From Okapia johnstoni (taxonomy: Eukaryota > Chordata > Mammalia > Artiodactyla > Giraffidae), in NCBI GenBank assembly GCA_024291935.2, contig CM044315.1, forward strand, positions 76,614,385 through 76,678,384: 64,000 nt of DNA, given 5' to 3'. Each line of letters opens with the position of its first letter. Within the stretch, counting starts at the first letter, position 1. Positions 32,297 to 43,390 of this stretch are shown here, piece after piece. The translations under genes and the position numbers were made by a program. The notes under the pieces were generated by a model. That model was not told where the DNA came from, did not search any database, and saw only the letters and a list, made by a program, of their open reading frames with translations.

Positions 32297-32517
32297 ACCA
32301 GCATACAGGGGCTTCCCAGGTGGCTCAGTGGGTAAAGAATCTGCCTGCAGTGCAGGAGACGCAGGTTCGATCCCTGGGTTGGGAAGAGGGCATGACAACC
32401 CACTCCAGTATTCTTGCCTGGAGAATCTCATGGACAGAGGAGCCTGGCAGGCTACAGTCCATAGGGTTGCAAAGAGTTGGACATGACTGAAGGGACTGAG
32501 CACCCATGCACCAGCAT
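32297..32517 (+). repeat. Bov-tA SINE (plus) with target duplication
   Basis: Head 'gcttcccaggtggctcagtg' and tail 'gagttggacatgactgaagg'. The 8-bp direct repeat ACCAGCAT lies at 32,297-32,304 and 32,510-32,517. Confidence 0.9.
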
Positions 32518-33862
32518 GTGGATCAGAATAGGGGCTAAAAACTAAAAACTGTTGGATGGGTGAGTGATTGGAAACTAGGTTGATATCACTGCCTGGAGGG
32601 CCTCTGATGCTAGAGTGAAGGAGTCCATTGTTTCCTAAGGGCCACGGGGAACCACTGTCTAAAAAACTGGAGGGAACTAGATCCTGAAGAAAGACTTGTG
32701 AATTTCTAGCCAGTATTTAATTTTTTATAATAATAATGATACAGCTCATAATAACAATAATTTTTATAACTACTTAATTAGCATTATTTTTGCCGAAAGG
32801 AACTGTTAGTTATATGCTTGGCCCTGTCTGTGTGTGATTAGAGATTATTGGCTGAGACCAAGAGGGACTTTTTATCTTGAAGTTTTGCTGTTTTCTTTCC
32901 TCATTGGTCTCTGCTGATCGTCCATCTCACTGCTGGCTCTTTAATCTGCTTGTGTTCCATGAGGCACCACAAAAGCACAAACTTTGACAAGGTAAATATG
33001 CCAAATCCTTCTTATAACATTTAATCACTTAGGGAGGTTTCGTCCTGGGGTGGGGGTGGAGGGGTGGTGGGAATGGAAAGAGAAGTCCAGATTGCTTTGA
33101 TTAACTTCATTTTTCTTTCTGGGTGAATGGGAAGGCTTTGGTGCAGATCTCAGTCTTGGAGGCTATTTCCAGGAAAGAGTGAGAAAAGTGATGGAGAAGA
33201 TTCTGGAGTCTTGGACAGCGGAAGGGATGGAACACCGAATTGGGCCTGGTGCTGGACGGGTGCTGTCGGAACGCAGGAAGAAGGCCCCTATCTTCCCATC
33301 AGGAGATGTGTCTGCGGGGAGAGCAGGGGGTTTTGACTGGGCAGGCCTAACTGGCTGATGGACCTCGATAAATTCCCATTGATTGGATGAGCCTTCAACC
33401 ACACAGTAGTTAATTGTTTTAGCATTCAGACTGACGAGCAATCGCTTCCAACAGGACTCACTAGCCTGGGTGTCACAGAAGAAAGTGGTGTTTGAAATAG
33501 GACTTGGCCCACTTGTAACTGCATTCAAAGCCGGCCAGCTTCCCACAATTTTCTCATGTATTTCAAGGTGCTTTTTTCCACTTTGTGGGTGAGGGAGCAA
33601 CACTCTGGGGGCTCAGAGCTTCATTCATACCACCAGGAGATCAGGGGCTGGCCTCTTTATTCACCAGCCTGCCTCAGGGTCCAGGTGGTATGCTTGCGCA
33701 CAGTAGGGTTTGGGGGCATGTGCATTGAATTATTGAAGTCTTCTGGAAACACACTGTGTTGGAGGGCTTCAGAAAGTAATATGCGCATGATACAAACCCA
33801 GGCCTCCTATTTCCAAAGCTTGCTTTCTTTTACCATACTGCCCAGTTTCATCAGGCAGAGTT
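32518..33862. other. Intronic single-copy stretch
   Basis: The AT-rich piece at 32,700-32,800 may be an old repeat. The rest, including 32,870-33,600, shows no named repeat. No exon seen. Confidence 0.35.
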
Positions 33863-34048
33863 GGTGTGTTAGACAGCTTCTCTGGTGGCTCACATGGTAA
33901 AGAATTTGCCTGCAGGTTCGCTCCCTGGGTTGGGAAGATGCCCTAAAGAAGGAAATGGCAACCCACTCCAGTATTCTTGGTTGAAAAATCCCATGGACGG
34001 AGGAGCCTAGTGGGCTTGGCAGGCTACAGTCCATGGGGTGTGTTAGAC
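33863..34048 (+). repeat. Bov-tA SINE (plus), shortened, with 12-bp target duplication
   Basis: Head 'gcttctctggtggctcacat' to tail 'ctacagtccatgggg'. The last part of the tail is missing. GGTGTGTTAGAC repeats at 33,863-33,874 and 34,037-34,048. Confidence 0.88.
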
Positions 34049-35414
34049 TATTGTTCAGAAATACTCACAGTGTCCCCCTTCTGCCATTCTCTAGTGATGC
34101 CGGGTTTGGCCATGCACCTTGCCTTGGCTTCCTGTTGGGCAGAGTGTACTTCCTGGCTCCTTGATTTTAGGCTCTGTCGTGGGACTTGCTTTGACCAATG
34201 AGACATTAGCAGACTTGAAGCAAGCAGAACCTTGAGGTGCTTTCTTAGTTGGGCTCACACTCTCACGTGTCTGCCACCACCATAGAAAGAGATTCCCCGT
34301 GTGGCTGCCGGCTGCTCATCCTGGACCCCATGGTGAACACAGTAGACCTGAAACCCAGCCTGTAGTGAGGAACTAAGCCCAGATGGACACACGGCTTGGC
34401 TTTAACCCAGACCAGTCAACTGCTCGCTGGCCCACAGTGAAAAGAAGGGATTGTTGCCTTCAACCACAGAGCCTTGGGGTGGTTTGTAACACAGCAGTAG
34501 CTGACATTCCAGGCAGGGCATCCCAGGCAAGGGCTGGCCCTCAGTGCATGTAGTGGAGGGAAAGAGGGAGTGAGAGGCAGGAGATGAGGCAGGGAGTAGA
34601 GGATCCAGCTAAATCTCAGGTCTTGAATGTCAGTGGAAGGAATTTGATCATTTTCCAATAGGCAGTGGGAAACATGGAAAGTTGTTGAGCTTAGAAGGGT
34701 TAGACCCAAACCTGCTGAAGAAGGTACACTTGAAAATAAGTGCAAAATAGTTAAAATGGAGAGGGGAGGAAGTAAAGGTCGAAGGACTTGGAAAGCTGCT
34801 ATTACTTGCTCTCCACTCGTCCCAGAGCCCAGCACTGTACCCTGTATACGGAAGGTACTTAATACATATTTGTTGAATGAATAAATGTATAACACATTGT
34901 CCTAAGGGGGGGTTGATAGTGAAGGCTTAAATAGAAGTCCCTGATTATTCCCTTATTTACCCATTTATTTGTTCACCCCGTGTTTGCTGAGCCCTTGAAA
35001 TGGATAAATACTTGAATCCAGGGCAGAGCTGGGTGGAACTTGGGGAGGGACCCTTCCCATAGCTTTTGGAAAAGGGGTCAGGCCAACCAGGAGGTAGGGC
35101 TAGAACAGGAGAGTGAGGAAGTTAGGGGACACAGCTGTTGGGCATGGGAACGGGGTGGTGGTGCCCATGAGGGAGAGGGTGTGCCCCGCTCCTGGTCCTG
35201 AGGACACAGCAGATTCAAGCATCCTCTCTGTTGGCTTCACCTAGTACCAGGACAGTTTCCCTTGTCCGCTCGCTGAAACCTCACAGGACTGGTTTTGCAG
35301 GGGTTACTAGGTTTGGGAATTTCCATTATGATGGACTTCCTCTTTTTTTACACCAGGCTGCCCATTCTTTTAAGGCTTCGTGTGCACACTTCATTCACTC
35401 ATCTGCTCTGGGCC
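34049..35414. other. Intronic stretch, mostly unassigned
   Basis: An L2-like end (aaggtacttaatacatatttg, ttgaatgaataaatg) lies at 34,800-34,890. Otherwise nothing is named and no exon is seen. Confidence 0.35.
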
Positions 35415-35634
35415 AGCCCCTTGCTTGTGCTAAGTCACCTCACTCGTGTCCAACTGTTTGGAACCCTGTGGACCCTATATCCATGGAATTCTCCAGGCAA
35501 GAATATTGGAGTGGGTTGTCATTTCCGCCTCGAGGGGATCTTCCCAACCCAGGGATCGAACCTGCATCTCTTACATCTCCTGCATTGGCAGGCAAGTTCT
35601 TTACCACTAGCACCACCTGGAAAGCCCCTTGCTT
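35415..35634 (-). repeat. Bov-tA SINE (minus) with 12-bp target duplication
   Basis: The tail comes first (taagtcacctcactcgtgtcc) and the head last (caccacctggaaagcccc). AGCCCCTTGCTT repeats at 35,415-35,426 and 35,623-35,634. Confidence 0.9.
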
Positions 35635-35694
35635 AGGGAAATGCAAAGTTCAGTGGTTCATAAATCTCTAACGTGACTTTCAGCACATCCTGGC

Positions 35695-35830
35695 CTTCTC
35701 CTGGTCTGTTTGCTCATCTGTAAAATGGCCACTGAGAGGCCTGGATTCAAATCCCAAGTCTGCACCTTTCTGGCTGTGTGGTCTTAACTGAGTCGATACT
35801 TGATCAAGGCTCTGAAAGGTGGCCTCGTTC
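35695..35830 (+). repeat. MIR-like fragments
   Basis: 'tttgctcatctgtaaaatgg' then 'ggattcaaatcccaagtctgc' and 'ctggctgtgtggtcttaactg' suggest the end of one MIR followed by the start of another. Confidence 0.5.
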
Positions 35831-36284
35831 CTTTCCTGCAAGATGGGAGGGTCCCTCGGGGTGGCACATGGAAGAGAAGCTGAGGTGAACTCTCAGAGAA
35901 CAAGGGCTTTTTAAAAAGTGCCTGATGCTGGTTGAGATGAAGATCAGCCCCCAATGCAGGGCTGCACCTTGCTTATGTGAGCAGATTCACCTGCTCTGGG
36001 TCAGGAGACATCAGCTCCTACCGGTGGATTCACTAGGGAAAGAGAAGGAGGCACACAGAACCCCCAGACTTCAATGAGAACAGCCTGGGCCAGAAAGGGT
36101 ACCTGGTTTTGGTGTTAAAGAGGAGCTAATGGTAGTGGCCTTCTGAAATCTTGGGTTGAGAATGATTCTGAGGCTCCCTTGGACTTACTAGGACATTGGG
36201 CTCTGATGTATTCGGAGAAGTTGTGAGGGGCACACGTGCCAAGTGCTTGTGAGGGCTGGGCTCTTTCCTCGGGCTGCAGGATCC

Positions 36285-36480
36285 CCTGCGCTTGTCATTC
36301 ATTTGACAGATTCTTACTGAGCCCCTGCTTGGTGTTGGGGAGTGTCCTGGGTGCTATGGCTCCAAAACCAAGCAGTGTGAAAGACCCTTGTGCACATTAC
36401 ATTATAGAGGGGACAGGAAGGCAACAAATGACAAATATCCTAAGTAAATATACTGGTAAGCTGGAGAGTAATGTGTGCTG
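36285..36480. repeat. Old interspersed repeat, family not assigned
   Basis: 'cattcatttgacagattcttac', 'gtcctgggtgctatggctcc' and 'cctaagtaaatatactggtaag' fit the same ancient family as the copy at 30,750. Confidence 0.35.
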
Positions 36481-36481
36481 T

Positions 36482-36642
36482 GAAAATAGGACCATGTGTG
36501 CATGCGTGCTAATGTGCTTCAGTTGTGTCTGACCCTTTGTGACCCTATGGACTGTGGTCCACCAGGCTTCTCTGTCCTTGGGATTCTCCAGGCAAGAATA
36601 CTGGAGTGGGCTGTCATGCCCTCCTCCAGGAAAATAGGACCA
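36482..36642 (-). repeat. Bov-tA/Bov-A SINE (minus), truncated, with 13-bp target duplication
   Basis: Only the BovB-like tail half is present (gcttcagttgtgtctgacc to tcatgccctcctccag). GAAAATAGGACCA repeats at 36,482-36,494 and 36,630-36,642, so the copy was truncated at insertion. Confidence 0.88.
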
Positions 36643-38229
36643 GCTAATGCCAAAACAATGGTTAATCCAAAGTCATACATCTTGAGGTCAGGTACACAGG
36701 ATCACATCCTGGGGTCACGCCCAGGTGTGTACACGCCCACACACACACATTAAGACAACCAGACTCCATTGGAATCGCCTCAACTGCTCAGCTGTACTTC
36801 CTCCAGCTGCCCAGACAACTAAGAGTTACTGTCCCTTCATGGCCATTCATGCCCAAGGGCTTGGCCTTCTGGCAGCTGATCTAGGAATTTGGGGCCTGAG
36901 GTGGTAGACGGAGTAAGATCACAATTTTTGTCCTAGAAGCAGCTTGTAGTTTACCTTCTTTGGCTTGATATACTGAACATATTAGAATTAAAAATAAATA
37001 TTCATGAGGAAATATGCATATGTGTCATGAACATGCAGTTATCACAAGGCAGGAGTGTTACTTGTTTTGAATCAAATATTAATAAGCTAAATTTCAACAG
37101 TTCTTATCTCTGTGAAAGCAGGTAGTGTAAGCATCTCTACTAGGCGGTGCTTTCTTGTTTAGTTCCAATTACCATGGGAATCAGTCAACCAGGGTGGGTC
37201 CCACCACGTGCCCATCACTGATTCTACGTAATAATCATAAGTACTGCTTGGCCCTGAAAGCCACGTTATATACTGTGAGATAACACACAGTGACACCTCA
37301 TTTAGGCAGCATCAGTTTTGTGAGCTCTTCCACCAAAATTGAATTATCTAGATCATTAAGTTCAGGTAGATAATTATCTAGATAATAGAATCATAACCGT
37401 TGGATCTCATGATGTTAGCTGACATACCCACTTGGGGTGGGAAGCTCTTTGAAAGTATATTTGTCACACATGAGGGCAGGCGCTTCCATCGGTCTACCTT
37501 TTGCTTGGAGACTCAGGGTCATCCCCGGTGGCCTGGACGGTACACGCCAGTGGCTGCCTTCTCTCTGGATGACCCGCAGCGGCTGCTGTCTTTCTCTGTT
37601 TTCTGGGAGTCCTGCTAACCATTTCTCTATCTCTCCCATTAGAGTCAGACTGAAGGTTTTGACTTGCTTGCTGGAGCCAATATCCTTTGCAACTTTTTTG
37701 GCTGCTTTAAATATTTCACGGGCTAGGAAGCCAAAGGACCAGATTTATTAAAAGTGAGTCCAAAGCTAAACTAATTTCAGATGAAGATGCTGAGTTATTC
37801 TTCTAGGAGTCAAGTGCACGAATGTGATGTGGTGCCAATTCTGTTGTTTGAACATGTGTTCTAGACACGGGAAGTTACCAGATATGGAACTTATAAATTC
37901 ATGAAGTATTACTCTGTGGTGTGTGCATGTGTTTGTGTTCATTCACATATACTCAAGACCCATGGGGTGGGGTGGAGGGTTAATTTAGTTTCTGAAGGGC
38001 TCTCTTTCGAGACAGGGATCCAGTGTGTTCTTTATGACCCTGATTACTGGATAAAAGCTTTTAGGGGGCTGATTTCAGCTCAGTAAAGGAAGAGTTTGCT
38101 AGTAGAGAAGTTTAGTCGTGGGACGCCTGCCTTGGGGTCTGCTGGAACTGCTCTAATGAAGGCCAGGTAACTACACATCTAAGTACATGGTTGAGGGGAT
38201 TTAAACATCCCTCAAGTGATTGACCTGAT
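36643..38229. other. Intronic single-copy stretch
   Basis: No exon seen. It includes an AT-rich section at 36,950-37,400 with GATA-type palindromes at 37,368-37,386. Confidence 0.35.
37368..37386. promoter_or_regulatory. Overlapping GATA palindromes
   Basis: AGATAATTATCT (37,368-37,379) and ATTATCTAGATAAT (37,373-37,386) are each perfect palindromes and overlap, giving four GATA-type half-sites in 19 bases. Another TTATCTAGAT lies at 37,344-37,353. Confidence 0.3.
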
Positions 38230-38266
38230 TTTTAAATTTAGAATTTTTTTTCAACTTTATTGAAGT
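38230..38266. mobile_element. L1-like 3' fragment, left of Bov-A2
   Basis: 'ttcaactttattgaagtataa' is common in old L1 3' ends. The sequence resumes after the SINE at 38,569. Confidence 0.4.
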
Positions 38267-38568
38267 ATAATCGATGTATGCTGCTGCTGCTGCTAAGTCG
38301 CTTCAGTCGTGTCCGACTCTGTGCGACCCCATAGACGGCAGCCCACCAGGCTCCACTGTCCCTAGGATTCTCCAGGCAAGAACACTGGAGTGGGTTGCCA
38401 TTTCCTTCTCCAATGCATGAAAGGGAAAAGTGAAAGTGAAGTCGCTCAGTCGTGCCCGACTCTCAGCGACCCCATGGACTGCAGCCCACCAGGCTCCTCC
38501 ATCCATGGGATTCTCCAGGCAAGAGTACTGGAGTGGGGTGCCATTGCCTTCTCCGATAATCGATGTAT
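38267..38568 (-). repeat. Bov-A2 SINE dimer (minus) with 13-bp target duplication
   Basis: Two BovA monomers (cttcagtcgtgtccgactc near 38,302 and cgctcagtcgtgcccgactc near 38,443) are joined by a short linker 'gaaagtgaagtcgc', preceded by a CTG triplet run. ATAATCGATGTAT repeats at 38,267-38,279 and 38,556-38,568. The high identity between the monomers suggests a young copy. Confidence 0.92.
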
Positions 38569-38731
38569 ACTGAATGTATATATTTGAAGGATTGACATAG
38601 TTGATTTTTAAAATCTGTTTTTAAGATCAGACAAAGCTATGTTATCCAAATGTGAATATGCACATCACTGCAATCTGCAGTTCAGCTTAGTGACTGTTGT
38701 AAACTAAATGTATCCTCCCAAAATGTATATG

Positions 38732-38951
38732 CATGCATGCTAAGTCACTTCAGTCATGTCTGACTCTGCAGCCTTATGGACTGCAGCCCTCCAGGCTCCT
38801 CTGTCCATGGGATTCTCCAGGCAAGGATACTGGAGTGGGTTGCATGCCTTCCTCCAGGGGGCCTTCCCCACCCAAGGATCGAACCCACGTCTCTTATGTC
38901 TCCTGCATTGGCAGGCGGGTTCTTTACCCCTAGTCCCACCTGGGAAGCCCA
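38732..38951 (-). repeat. Bov-tA SINE (minus) inside the LTR
   Basis: Starts 'atgctaagtcacttcagtc' and ends 'cccacctgggaagccc'. The flanks CCAAAATGTAT and CCAAAAATTGTAT look like a target repeat that has since diverged. Confidence 0.85.
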
Positions 38952-39002
38952 AAAATTGTATGGTGAATCCTAAACCCCAATGTAATGGTGTTTGGAGATG
39001 GA

Positions 39003-39293
39003 GCTTCCTGGGTGTTCATTGGAAGGAGTGATGTTGAAGCTGAAACTCCAATACTTTGGCCACCTCATGTGAAGAGTTGACTCATTGGAAAAGACCCTAA
39101 TGCTGGGAAGGATTGGGGGCAGGAGGAGAAGGGGACGACAGAGGATGAGATGGTTGGATGGCATCACCGACTCGATGGACATGGGTTTGGGTAAATTCCA
39201 GGAGTTGGTGATGGACAGGGAGGCCTGGCGTGCTGTGATTCATGGGGTCACAAAGAGTCGGACACGACTGAGCGACTGAACTGAACTGAACTA
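39003..39293 (+). mobile_element. BovB LINE 3' end inside the LTR
   Basis: Runs from 'tgggtgttcattggaagg' to the 'actgaactgaact' tail, about 290 bases. The end of the BovB reading frame can still be read ([13 protein letters not shown]). The flanking GTTTGGAGATG / GTTTAGATG may be the target repeat. Confidence 0.88.
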
Positions 39294-39984
39294 GGTTTAG
39301 ATGAGTTCGTGATGGCAGAGCACTTGTGATGGGCTGAGTGTCCTTTTAAGAAGAAACACCAGAGAGCTTGCTCTCTCCTCTCCGTGAGGACACAGCCAGA
39401 AGGTAGCCGTCTGTAACCCAGGCAGAGAGGACTCTCTGGAACTCGGCCATTCTGGCCGCTTGATCTTGGACTTCCAGTCTCCAAAACTGAGGAAACACAT
39501 TTCTGTTGTCTGAACTACTCAGTCTATGGTGTTTTGTTGTGGGAGCCCAAACTGACTAGGAAAGCTGCTCTGGTCCCAAGATGGGTCTGAATTACTGAGG
39601 TCTCTGCCAGGAGTTTATCGGCCAGTCTGGGGAGCACTGCCTTCTGTCATTCACACTGACAGCTGAGTATCCTTGTGTCCCGCCCTCCTTGGTTCCCAAG
39701 GTGAGACCTTCATCTTAACTAGAGAAGGGCGATGCTTCCTTTGATGTCAGATGACAGCGGGGCAGGTCAAGAGCCCAGCTGTAAGGCTGTAAATCCTGAT
39801 AAGTATAGCCCAGCGCCTTCCAGAAGGCGTGCGCACGGCACTGGGCTTCATGTGTCTGTGCTGGGAGCAGCCGCCTGGGTTCCCGTGGCCTGGCTAGTGC
39901 TTCCAGATGTCACATGGACAGACCTGCCACCTCTCTGCTGTTCATGGCCAAGTCACTGTGGAGGACTCAGACCCTAGGACCCTG

Positions 39985-40150
39985 TGCTGGTGTTCAAAAG
40001 GATTTAATAGGCCTCTTTGTAAACAGCGCCAAACAGTCATTCAAGCGACACGCAGAGCTCCGCGTGGATGTGGTGCCGAGCGCAGCTTGGCCTTTTTTTA
40101 TTTGTTTGGGCTCTTCTCCGCTTTATAAACAGAGAGGAGTGTCTGCCTGC
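39985..40150. promoter_or_regulatory. Candidate intronic regulatory block
   Basis: TTCAAAAGGATTTAATAGG (39,993-40,011) is followed by GTAAACA (40,019-40,025) and a second TATAAACA near 40,125. The first motif closely resembles one at 25,958-25,976, which is also followed by GTAAACA. Confidence 0.3.
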
Positions 40151-41804
40151 AAAATTGTTTTCTTGGCAGGATGGGAAGGGTAGAGAGAGGAGAATTCTTC
40201 CTTCCCTGCTCTGTTCTTCGGGGCTCAGGGGCCACGACTCCAAAAGCCGTTTTGGAGAACCCGGCTCCCAGTAACCTCGAGCCCTGAGTGTTTAGAGGTG
40301 GGAGGGACTCAGGCTGACTCAAGCCAACCCCAGATCACATGGTGTCAAGAAAGAAGCTGGGATCCCATTTTCCTACTTACTGAAGTAGAAAGGGGGTGTG
40401 ATGTCACATTTAGGTCTCAGGCACCTTGTCAGAAGCCCTGCTGAAACAGACTCCCCCAGAGGTCTGCTGGGTCTGGGTTGGGGAAGGGAAGGGACCAGTG
40501 TCAGTCGAAGAGCCATCCTCAGGACATGGGAGGGAGGGTGACGTTCAGATGTCAGATGCCACCAAGGCTGGCCTCCCTCTGCCCCAATATCCCACACAGA
40601 CATTCATTAGACCTTCTGGTCAGGAAAGCGATCTTTTGCAAGGAGGGGGATGCTTAAGCAAGTCTGGATCTGTAACCTGGTCATGGGCCCTGCCAGATAG
40701 ATATTCTCCATCACTTTGGAATGTGGAGGTGTAACCCCAAGTTCCCAGGAAAGTCAGACTTGTGTCCTCACTGGAACCCCTTTCACCATCCCCCAGCCCC
40801 ATCTGACAGGGGCATCCTTCCCACAGGGACTTTGGGTTGAAACCTCAACCTGGCCTTGATGCTTGAGTTGAACCCACTTGATCAAGTCCTGGAAGAAAAA
40901 TCAAAGGCTATGAAGGGAGAATCATGTGAGGTGCTTATAGTCCTGAATACATCTCTGCACAAAGAGAGGTATTCTTTGAAGACTGAGTCAGTTGGCTCAG
41001 TGCCCTGCTTGCTCTAAAGGGAAAAGCTCAAAAGAGTTAGGTAGAACCCTGAGATGAGGAGAGATGGTGTCTGCTTGCGGTCAGGGGCAGCACTCCGCCC
41101 CGGCCTGGGCAGAGCTTCTGAAGGGTCCCTCCTGTGCTGTACCCATGGGTGTGTTGTCTCCTTCCCAGGACTTTCATCACTTCATCTGCAACATGAGAGA
41201 TTCTTGATAAAGTGACCAAGCCCCGAGTTCTCCAGCTGTGTAGAAGGTGCTAGTTGAAATTCCAAGGCTGTTCAATGTCAAACAAACAACTGAAGGAATA
41301 TGATAGTAATTGGAAGCCAACTGCAGAGATTACTCAAACAGCAAGTCTTTAACCCCCAAATACATTGGTATCCTCGGCTTAAACTGTTATCTCTTTCCTG
41401 ATCAGAAGAGAGGACTTGCATTTTTGACAACATCATTAGGGACAGGGATGTCGTTTGTTCAATAGAGAAAATATTTCAAAACACGACACTCAACAGGCTA
41501 TGAGTGGAAAGGGGAGGTCTTAGTAAAAAGTTTGGAAACCATGTTTCCAGCGTTTCAGAATTCTTAATAAAGTTTGGTTCCTTCCCTCAACAACACTGTG
41601 GGCAATCTTTGCGGACTCTTCCAAGCCTAAATTTGTAGAACAGTGGAGATTCAGGTCTGGAAGGTGCTAAGCCCGCTCACAGGAAGCTCCAAGGTACCTT
41701 TGGCTCCGCCCCTGCACTCACTCAGGTAGTAATTCCATGTGTAATGTAACCAGAACGCTCCCTTTCCATTTCTGTTAATTTCCAGATTGGCTCGTTAAAT
41801 CTAT

Positions 41805-41834
41805 ACATTCCAGAGACTTGGTCCAACATTCCAG
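41805..41834 (+). promoter_or_regulatory. Paired TEAD-type (M-CAT) sites
   Basis: The 9-mer ACATTCCAG occurs at 41,805-41,813 and again at 41,826-41,834, exactly 21 bases (two helical turns) apart, in repeat-free sequence. Confidence 0.35.
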
Positions 41835-42734
41835 GGAACCTTTCCATGGACAATCAGAGCAGGAGTTCTTTTCAGCAGGGTTTGTTCAAGCAGAGGGAAT
41901 GTGAAAAAAAAAACAAACCCCTCCAGAACCAATTACCTTCATCTTGCAAAGGGGACCTCAGATGGCAGCCTCACTGGCCTCACTGTTACCCCGGCCATAT
42001 CTCTCCCTGAGTCTACCTTGCCCCTTTCACTTCACACAGTGTCTCAGTTAGCCCAGCTTTGGGCCTAGTCCCAGCTTCCTTCCATTTGTTGAACTCCTAC
42101 CGTAGACAAGACACAGTGAACTAGCAGCCCTGCCAGAGAGTCAGTGCAGTAAACTCCAAGGTGTGCTTTGCTGCATTGTTGTTGTGACACAAACATGTAA
42201 GTGTGTTTTAAACTTCAGAGTGCAGCTGCCAGGGGAGGTGTCTGTTTTGCTGCCAGATGGGTATATAATGTACCACACATGTGAGCAGGGCACTGGGGAA
42301 TTTTCGCTGGAATTAACAACTGCATAAGAACTGGAAGCAAATAAATAAATAACCCGAGTGTTCAAAGGCCGTTTATCAGCTCAGTTTATCTCCACTGCTA
42401 CATGCCAACTTTGTTTCTCGACTTACCTTTTGCATTCCTCTGACCTTCACAATTCTTCCAACATTCGGGATTAATTGAAGTTGCTCTCACGGCTCGTCAG
42501 GCCCCAGCTCTTTGGGCCCTTGTTCAAAGGACCGTCCTGCTCTTTTTCTCTGATGTGCTTTGGTGGGGTGATAACTTTTCTATTCCCCAAAAGGCAGCTC
42601 CAGAGAGTGGGGAGTCAGGAGGAGAGTTCTGGTCCCCAGGCTTCTGGTCTCTCTGTTCACCACCTGTCATGTAGGGGCAGAGGCAGTACAGGCCATCCAA
42701 GCCTCATCCATGTGTTTGTTATTGGAAGGATCCT

Positions 42735-42960
42735 CAATAAACACATCTTGAACCCTCAGTGAATGCATGTAGCCAGGCACCTGTCTGTGAGGTGGCTTCT
42801 GCTCTCAGGAACCTGTCAATCCCTGTTTGGAGAGAATCCAGCAGGTAAACGCAAACGGATGTTTAAGTCAGTCTGTGCTCACTGCCCTGAGACTGGTGCA
42901 GCTAGTAGCAAGCAGTGGCAGGCATATAATAAGTAGTTACCGAATGAACAAATGAATGGG
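42735..42960. repeat. Old interspersed repeat, family not assigned
   Basis: 'gaatgcatgtagccaggcac', 'tgctctcaggaacctgtc' and 'gcatataataagtagttacc' suggest an ancient element with an L2/MIR-like end. Confidence 0.3.
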
Positions 42961-43189
42961 TTCTGGAATTACAGAAATTCAATTCTAACTCAGAGGTAAA
43001 GCAGCAACCAGGCTTACCTTGTTTCATGGCCAAGCAGCAGGCTCACCTGCATGATGTCTCTATGTGACATAGAAGTAGACAGCCTTCCCCTGCATGCATG
43101 GGGCCCCTTGTGGGATGCATGGCTCATTCTGGGCAAAGGTCAGATTGCACCAGTATGTGCAGTGGCCCTGCTGGGTGAGATAGGAAATA

Positions 43190-43390
43190 GGTAAAGAGCA
43201 CACACTCCCGAGCTGGAGTGCTGAGGCTAATGTCCCCTCTTCATCTGCTCATCTATAAAGTGGAGGAAGAATAGTACCTACTTCAAAGGATTGCTATGAG
43301 GCCTCACCAAATCAATACATGTGAAGTGTTTAGAACCGGACCTGGCACAGAGTAAGTACTAATAATTTAGCTCTTTCTAATGTTATTATT
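43190..43390 (+). repeat. MIR SINE (plus), nearly full length
   Basis: 'gtaaagagcacacactccc', 'catctgctcatctataaagtgg', 'aatagtacctacttcaaagg' and 'cctggcacagagtaagtac'. Confidence 0.7.

Larger units (their letters stand above)
38695..39560 (+). repeat. MaLR/MLT1-type LTR split by two insertions
   Basis: The LTR starts TGTTGTAAACTAAATG at 38,695. It is interrupted at about 38,730-38,951 (Bov-tA) and 39,003-39,293 (BovB tail), and resumes with 'gtgtccttttaagaagaaac', 'tctctccgtgaggacacagc', 'cttgatcttggacttccag', 'tatggtgttttgttgtggg' and an end near 39,560. It is a solo non-coding relic of an endogenous-retrovirus-like element; no gag/pol frame is seen. Confidence 0.65.
39561..42734. other. 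Intronic single-copy stretch of about 3 kb
   Basis: No named repeat is seen over most of this block, which is unusual for this intron. The blocks at 39,960-40,270 (CpGs, forkhead site) and 41,220-42,100 (AT-rich, TEAD-type pair) are candidates for regulatory elements. No coding exon seen. Confidence 0.45.

Noticed and set aside
32305..32509. tRNA gene in the head of Bov-tA copies
   Set aside because: The B-box-like GGTTCGATCC is part of the SINE. No full cloverleaf or anticodon arm can be drawn.
38695..39560. A larger endogenous retrovirus
   Set aside because: Only LTR-like sequence is present. No primer binding site with gag, pol or env frames was seen around it.
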